Shown here one piece after another: positions 57,700-64,000 of a stretch of 64,000 nucleotides of DNA. Each line of letters begins with the position of its first letter. Position 1 is the stretch's first letter. The notes beneath the pieces are model-generated. The model did not search any database, had not been told where the DNA came from, and worked only from the letters and a program-made list of their open reading frames with translations. The stretch comes from Monocercomonoides exilis. Its lineage: Eukaryota; Preaxostyla; Oxymonadida; Polymastigidae. The position numbers were made by a program, and so were the translations under genes. Where the stretch lies: positions 186,001 through 250,000 of the forward strand of contig LSRY02000019.1 of the NCBI GenBank assembly GCA_001643675.2, given 5' to 3'.

Positions 57700-60600
57700 T
57701 CATTTACTTGCGTAAATAGAATTCCAAAACTTCCAAAATAACGCTTTATCTTCCACATCCATTTCATAAACAGTTTTCAAAAACTCAGACGGGGAAATAT
57801 TAATATGATGAGAGCGTTTTCCGCGCAATGCTTCATTAATGGATTCTGCCGCCTCTGCTCGAATGCGTTTAGCTTGCTTTGCAGAGGTGCTCTGATCAAT
57901 TTGTATGTTGTGGTTTCGCAAAATCTGTATTAGAAGAGACAGAGCAGCCCGAAAAAGGAAAGTTGGATCGTCTGGGAGCAAATGATCCATAACAATTATC
58001 GATATCTCAACATTGAACGATTGAGCGAACAAGGATATGAACCATGTGTGAACAAAGTCCAATTGAATCTCCTTTGCAGTGAAGAGTGAGGCTAAAAGTT
58101 GAAGCATGGGCTAAAAATACATTCAATAAATAAACATGAAAATTTAAAAATAAAACTGGTCAAAATTAGAAGAGCAAACGTGTTTTGCTTTTGAAAGTAG
58201 ATGCAGGAAGTAGAGGTCAAGTTTGATTAAAAATTCCGAATTCATTGTAAAAAGCGACACAAAGAAAGGCGAAGAGATCAAATTACACAAAAGAGAATAA
58301 GAAGAGAAGAGGTCTCCGCCAACAGAAAACAGAGCAGCAAGGTAACTCATTCCCTGAAGGAATGGAATGGATGGGCAGCGCACAGTGAACAGCTGGAGGA
58401 GAAGACGGACTGTGTCCGTGTCAACAGAAATGTCAGGGTTAAGAGAAGAAAAGAGAGAGGTTCTTGATATATCCATGTCAATGATTGAGAATGAACGGAT
58501 TATTGCAGGAGAGGGGGTTTGTGAAAGCAGAAGATTTGGAGATTTGTAGGCGTTCTGCTCAGAAAATGAAATTGGCTGTGAAAGAGACTGGATTGGATCA
58601 TTCTCATTTGATGAAAACAAGTCATCCAAACTTTCTGAATTCTCTTTCTTTGAATCAAATTGCAAAGATTTTTCTTCAATTAGTGCAAAGCCATCGTCAT
58701 TGTGAAATTCGACAAAATCATTGGTCTGAGATAAGCATGGCAATGCTTGGCAAATGAGTGTGTTTTTTTCATTGTTAAATGCTGTCCGTGAGGGGACAAT
58801 TTCTTCAGATGAACAAGTTATTGCTGTTTCATCGGCTTGCTTTGCACATCCATCTCTGGAAGTCACTTCTTTGCAAATGTCGCAACGTTGAGATTCTTTC
58901 ATCACTTCAATTATGTTTTTCAGATCTGAATGAAGTGTAGCCCAATTAAGTTGCAGTGTGTTTGGAATTTGTTGAAGCCAAAGAGCCATGTGCTGTTGAT
59001 GACTAATTCGCGAATGGACATACAACGTTGGGGACTTTTTTTCATTTTTGCTACTTTCCTCTTTGGCTTCAACAGCACGAACTTTTTTATTCACTGACGT
59101 CTTACGTGACTCAGAGATGAAGTTAAGAGGCAGCTGAATGTCTGAATAAGAGAGTGTGCTGACAACAGGCAACACTTGCGTAGTAGTCAAGCGCATTGAA
59201 TCAGAGGCTTCAAAAAGAGGCGTTTGTGCGAACACTGTTGCCATCTCAGCAAATGAAGGAAGCAGATTCAAAAGAGACGTTGAAAGTTGAACAAGAGGAA
59301 TCTCTTTTCGTGATGATGAATGAGATGTCATCGAGTGAAAGCGGCTTTGTGAATCAGCCGAGGTTACAACCTGAAACTCATGAGACTCATCCACTGATGA
59401 CTGCAACACTCGCTGAATAGCAGCTGAAAGGCTGAAAGGAAGAGAGAAATGAGGATAGATGGTGAGCTGCTGGTGCAAAAACTGAGAGAAGACAGGAAAA
59501 GTGAGGCTTTGTAATACATTTAGAGAATCAATAAGAATCACAATAGCATCAATAATTGATTGGGGAAGTGCACATTCATGAAGATGAATTTGTTCAATTG
59601 AAGCATGCTTCTCTGATTGTTTATTGCTGCATAGAGAAGACTGAAGCAAATATGTGTTATTATCTCTCACAAAGGAATGCTTCAAAGGATAAAATGCAAA
59701 TGGAGAACATAAGAGATCGTTAATCAACATTACTATTAATTTGCTAAATTCAAAATTTGATGAATATTCTTTCAGTAATGCTACAAGTTCATGAAGAGCT
59801 GTGAGTTGATCAATGATGGGCTGAGCAATCATTGTCAAAGAAAACACTTTCATCTCCGAAGAAACATATTGTTTGGGAGAAATATCTTTTGTGAGGCAAA
59901 TTTCAGGAGGTTTTATATCCTCATTTTCAGAAAAATCAATTAAGTTTGTTATGTCCATCAGTTGTAAAGCATGAATTGTAAGCGAAACCTTCAATTTTGC
60001 CTCGATTGAAAATGAATCACCAAACAATACGCCAAAAACTATTGATGAAAGATATTTTGCAGAAGTCAGTATTGATAGCGCACCAAGAACAGAGCAAGTT
60101 GAATTGATAATGTCAACATTCTTGCAATTCAGATAAGGCAGTAGTGTGGAGCATAGCAAAGATAGAAAAGGAAGATCTAGAGACGCAGTGGACAAAGAAA
60201 TATACAATGGCTGATAATCATTTTCTCTTAATTCAACAACATCCTTCTTTAAAGATCCCTTCTCATTGGATGAAATCCACAACAAGTGTCTCTTAAATTG
60301 TTGTTGAGATCTCAAAAGATAAATAAGCCTGGATGACAAAGAGCTGTTGGAAAACCTGCTTAACAAATTGTCGAAAAGATTTTGTGCATCTTTATTGTAT
60401 GTAATGCTTGCTGACTTTTCATCATCAGCATCAAAAGAAGATGTGCCAAGAACAAATCTCATTGCATGCGGTGAAATGACCCCGATCATTAAAATGAGAG
60501 TTGTTTCAATAGCAGTTTGGATGAATTTCTTCCATTCAGAGGTGATCGTGAACAATACTGATTGAGTTGGATCCAAAGGAAATGTTGTCGTATTTTCCCA

Positions 60601-63600
60601 TTTTGTTGTATTCTTATTTAAAAGAGAGACATCAGGTAAGGCTGATGTAAGAGAAATGGTTGGAGTAGTGGTTGAAGATGGAGCATTGGCAGAGCGTATT
60701 AGTGCTTCATTCAATCTGTTAAACTCTGTTAGATTGTTATCAAAGATTGGAAGTTCTTTCATCATTGTTAGAAGTTGATACATTAGAGTAGCACAGTTGT
60801 GTTGCTGAGGCGAAAAAGAAGCCAAAGATTTCAAATAAGAAGATCGTTTTTTGTTAGTCGAGTCAGATTGTTCTTGAAATAAAGTGTTTGCTTGATCTTC
60901 TGTCAAGGGAGTTACAGGATATTCTCTGTTAAGACCCAAAAATGGAAGAAATCTTATAACTTCAGTTGCAACGATAAATCGATAGTTTTGGCAACTCGAA
61001 TAAAGCAACGACATCACTTCATTAATAGTTATTGTTGATCTGTAAGGGGAAATGTTACACAGGCAGCGAAACGCATTAAATTGCAGCGTTAAAGATGAAA
61101 GCGATGCACAGGATGATAATGACTTTACTATATGAAAAACGCATTCTTCGGCATCTGTGTGAGAACCAGAAGCAGAAAGAGAAGCATTCCGCTTTCTAAG
61201 TGAGCTTTCAACAAGACTAGTAGCTGTGAGTTGAGTTTCGACTGATATCCTTTCAATTTCTGTGCGTAGCGAAGGAAGATGAGAAATGTTATGTTGGCAG
61301 CTCCAAGCGTTATCTGAGTCTTGGAACAGTCCATCATCAACAACGTGCAATGAAAATGGAGAAGAACAGTTATCTGTTTTGGTATCTGAATGAAGGCCAT
61401 CTGAAAACTTGTGATTGCAACCGATAAACTGTTCTGAAGGATGCTCGAAACAGAAAGGAAATGGAGAAGGAGGGCTTGAACAGCACAAACAAAAGGATGG
61501 ATTGCAAAAAAGTGGTGACATTGATTCTGGGATGCTCTTTTCCTTTTCGTTTATGAGCAGAAGTTGTGTCTCTTTTGATTGAAAACTTGAATTCTGAGAT
61601 TTCCAAGAAGATGATGACTGAGGTTGTGCAGCTCTAGGAATAACATCATTCTTCGCTTTTCTTATGATTCTTTCTGATCCTTGTTTTACGCCAAAAGGAA
61701 GCAATGTTTGATTCATTGGGCTTCCAGATGGAATAGAAGCAGATGCCATTCTTGAGAAAAATGCAGGAAGAGAAAATCTTCGAGTGAGCCCATCAAGCGA
61801 ATCAACGCGTTGAAGTTGATAAGTTTGGTCAACAAATGATGAAAACGGATATCGATTTAATCCCATTGACTGAGAAATGGTTTGATGCTTTTCGGTGAAG
61901 CAGCTGATACAAGAATTGCAACTATTTTGACACCAAAAAGTTGCGTTATTCACAGCTCCATGCTCGTCATTCCAAGCTTTGAGTAGCAACCGATCAAGTT
62001 CTTCCGCACGTTGAATAGCTTCAGCATTCTCTTTTTCTTCTTCTACTTCTTCTGGCGACACATACTCAAAAGATGGATCTCCTCTCATCAGAGTAAGTTC
62101 TCCAATGGCAGACACAATTTCATCCATTGAATCATTTGATGGTTCACTTTGGCTTGTTGAAAAGGCAGATTCTGGAGATGTTGAAAAAGAACTGACTGAT
62201 TGAATGAGAGGAGAATTAGTTGTTCGGGACAAGTCTGGTTGAGGTGGTGTAAGTAGGTTTTGAGGACTTATTTTTGGAGTTAGCGAATTATCCTTCTGTC
62301 TCTGACTCTTATCATTTGAGAAATATGTTTGCTGCTTTGATGCTTCTGACAGGATCTCGTATATTTCGATATCTTCTGTTTCGAGTAAATCTCGAAGTTT
62401 GGAATTGTTGTGCTCTTGTTTTTTATAAATATAACCTTCTGTATCCTCATTAAAATACTCAGATAAATTGCCATAACTTGAATCATTTTTCTGATTGCAA
62501 TATGTCACTAATTCTCCATCTGTTTTTGGAAACGCACTTTTTGCCCAGTTCAGAAAGTGAACAACTGTTTGTGAGACAGTCACGTCCATAACTCCCAAAG
62601 CAGACAAAAGACGAAGTTGAAGACATATTGCAGCAACTGACGAAAACGGAGGTGGTGTTGATGAATACTCAAGAGACGTACTGCGAAGAGTTGGTACAGA
62701 TGCAAAATCAGAAGAATTACCTTTGCTTGCAGTCACTTTGATGTCAGTTCGATCTGATAGAGCAGAAGATGTCTGTTGACTTTGTTCAGAAGTGACATTT
62801 GATTGGGAGCTGAAAACACTTCTTGGTAGGGCAATACGCGGAAGATGCGACCCTATCAAAGGCGGAGAAGGGCAAAGTTGTGGTGATATATTCGGAGATG
62901 GAGAACAAGAAACCTTATTAGAAGAAGATGGTTTTGAATATTGAAAGAAATGATCAGTATTCAAAGAAGGTTGTAAAATCTTTTCTGAATCTGCACTGGT
63001 AAACATTATCCTCCAGTTCAAACTGCGTTCAAGCCTGGAGCACAAAGTATGTGCAAAAGATGTTAAAAGGTATTTGCATTGGAAAGATCGTAAGACTGTT
63101 ACGCACACAACAAGAAGTTGTTCTGGTGAAGAATCGTCTGCAATCCAAGAAGCAGCAACAGAGATGAGAGAGCTAACCAAAAGAAGAGCATCCAACGACG
63201 ATGGAACAGGAAATGCTGATTGCTGATTCTTGTTTGATTGAGCAAATCCAACAGGAGATAATGGAGGCAGTGAAGTAAATTGAGATGCATCTTGCGAAAT
63301 AGATTGATTCATCAGTGGCGAGTTTGATGTTGCTGGTGATGAAAAAGTTGGTGAAACTGAATTTATCACATTCCATGAGGGAGAGGGGGATGCAGAAGGA
63401 GAAGCAGGGTATTTCTTTTTGTGCATGAACAAAGGATCAGAAAGATTATGAAGCTCGCGAAGCACATAATTTCGAGTCATCATCGTGAAAAATGGATTTG
63501 ACTGTGAACTTGCTTGATCCACAACTCCAAATTCTCCAAAATAGATTTTGGAATCTTTCACAGAAGATTGAGGAGTTGTGTTATTTGAGAATATCTGCGA

Positions 63601-63966
63601 AAGAATGAAAAGGTTTGATTGAACAAAACAATAAGGAACAGAAATGATATATCTTCCTTGCTTTTCTTCTGTTTCATCGCGTATTTGCATCGAATCTGCA
63701 AATTCGTAAGATTTTGTAACGTTTTCATTAAGCTTGGCAATAATATCATAATATCCAATAAATGCAGGATGGCTCAAAAGAATGCTTTGAATGGCATTAA
63801 TAGCGTTGGCTATGGTTATGTAGCTAACAGCTGGAAGAGAACTCATCCTTTGTTTTGATGAATTAAGTTGTGATTGCACAGGCTGTTGTTGATCCAACCT
63901 TTGAGAAGAATGATAAAGAATTCTTGGTGCTTGGAGTATATGTGCATCTTTTTGGTCTTCCTCCAT
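57700..63966 (-). CDS. TBC-domain Rab GTPase-activating protein, 2065 aa
   Basis: Two exons on the minus strand, 58180-63966 and 57700-58110, joined in phase, give 2065 codons plus stop. The TBC domain occupies about residues 1800-2040 and is split by the intron. The arginine-finger motif IIDMDISRTS (R1835) and the glutamine-finger motif PFLQGMSYL (Q1871) are both present, so GAP activity is expected. After the intron the fold continues with DFVHTWFISLFAQSFNVEI and FLFRAALSLLIQIL. Such proteins sit on membranes and switch off Rab GTPases in vesicle traffic. The 1800-residue N-terminal extension is mostly Ser/Gln rich, with scattered helical parts (around 1080-1160 and 1270-1560) and no recognised domain. 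The start Met lies 34 bp from the window edge, so an additional upstream exon cannot be excluded. Confidence 0.85.
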
Positions 63967-64000
63967 TTTTCCGCAGGTGAAGGTTGTAGAATCTCTTTTA

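Overview
This is nuclear DNA of a eukaryote with long open frames, many short spliceosomal introns and no operons. The best fit is an oxymonad-type flagellate (Metamonada, Preaxostyla; Monocercomonoides or Blattamonas-like). The reasons are a large single-exon surface protein built of parallel beta-helix repeats, a pseudokinase tail and an ARM-type protein of kinds I associate with that lineage, the standard genetic code (TAA, TAG and TGA all end genes), introns of 44-213 bp, and very long Ser/Pro/Thr-rich tails on regulatory proteins. The lineage call is inference; no rRNA gene is present.

Layout. 1-13.3 kb is an accessory zone: a decayed IS5/Harbinger-like DDE transposase next to a perfect TA-flanked MITE (1359-1808), a 1545-aa beta-helix surface protein (3538-8175, minus), and a decayed but structurally complete pogo/Tigger element (10646-12653) that appears to sit inside a dead exon. 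13.4-34 kb is a compact, intron-rich housekeeping zone: a TFIIB-family-like factor whose start codon seems to be split by an intron, a secreted permuted papain/NlpC-like protein (8 exons), tRNA-Cys(GCA), a TREX-2 PCI protein (PCID2/Thp1-like, 7 exons), a 1570-aa coiled-coil protein, and two ARM/HEAT-type proteins. 34.5-64 kb is an all-minus block of very large genes: an R2R3 Myb protein, a nonsense-mutated pseudokinase fragment, an EF-hand protein, a Gly/Ser-rich protein, a protein with a Sgf11-type zinc finger, and a TBC Rab-GAP. A 404-bp MITE with 116-bp inverted repeats lies at 43546-43949.

I rebuilt nine multi-exon gene models by hand; in each, every junction keeps phase and the coding length is a multiple of three. 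Across the 34 inferred introns the 5' splice site is mostly GTTTGY (22 start GTTT, none starts GTAA). Several genes concern gene expression: TFIIB-like factor, Myb, a SAGA-type zinc finger, TREX-2 and tRNA. They are neighbours rather than a co-transcribed unit, and I see no bacterial-style system or CRISPR array.
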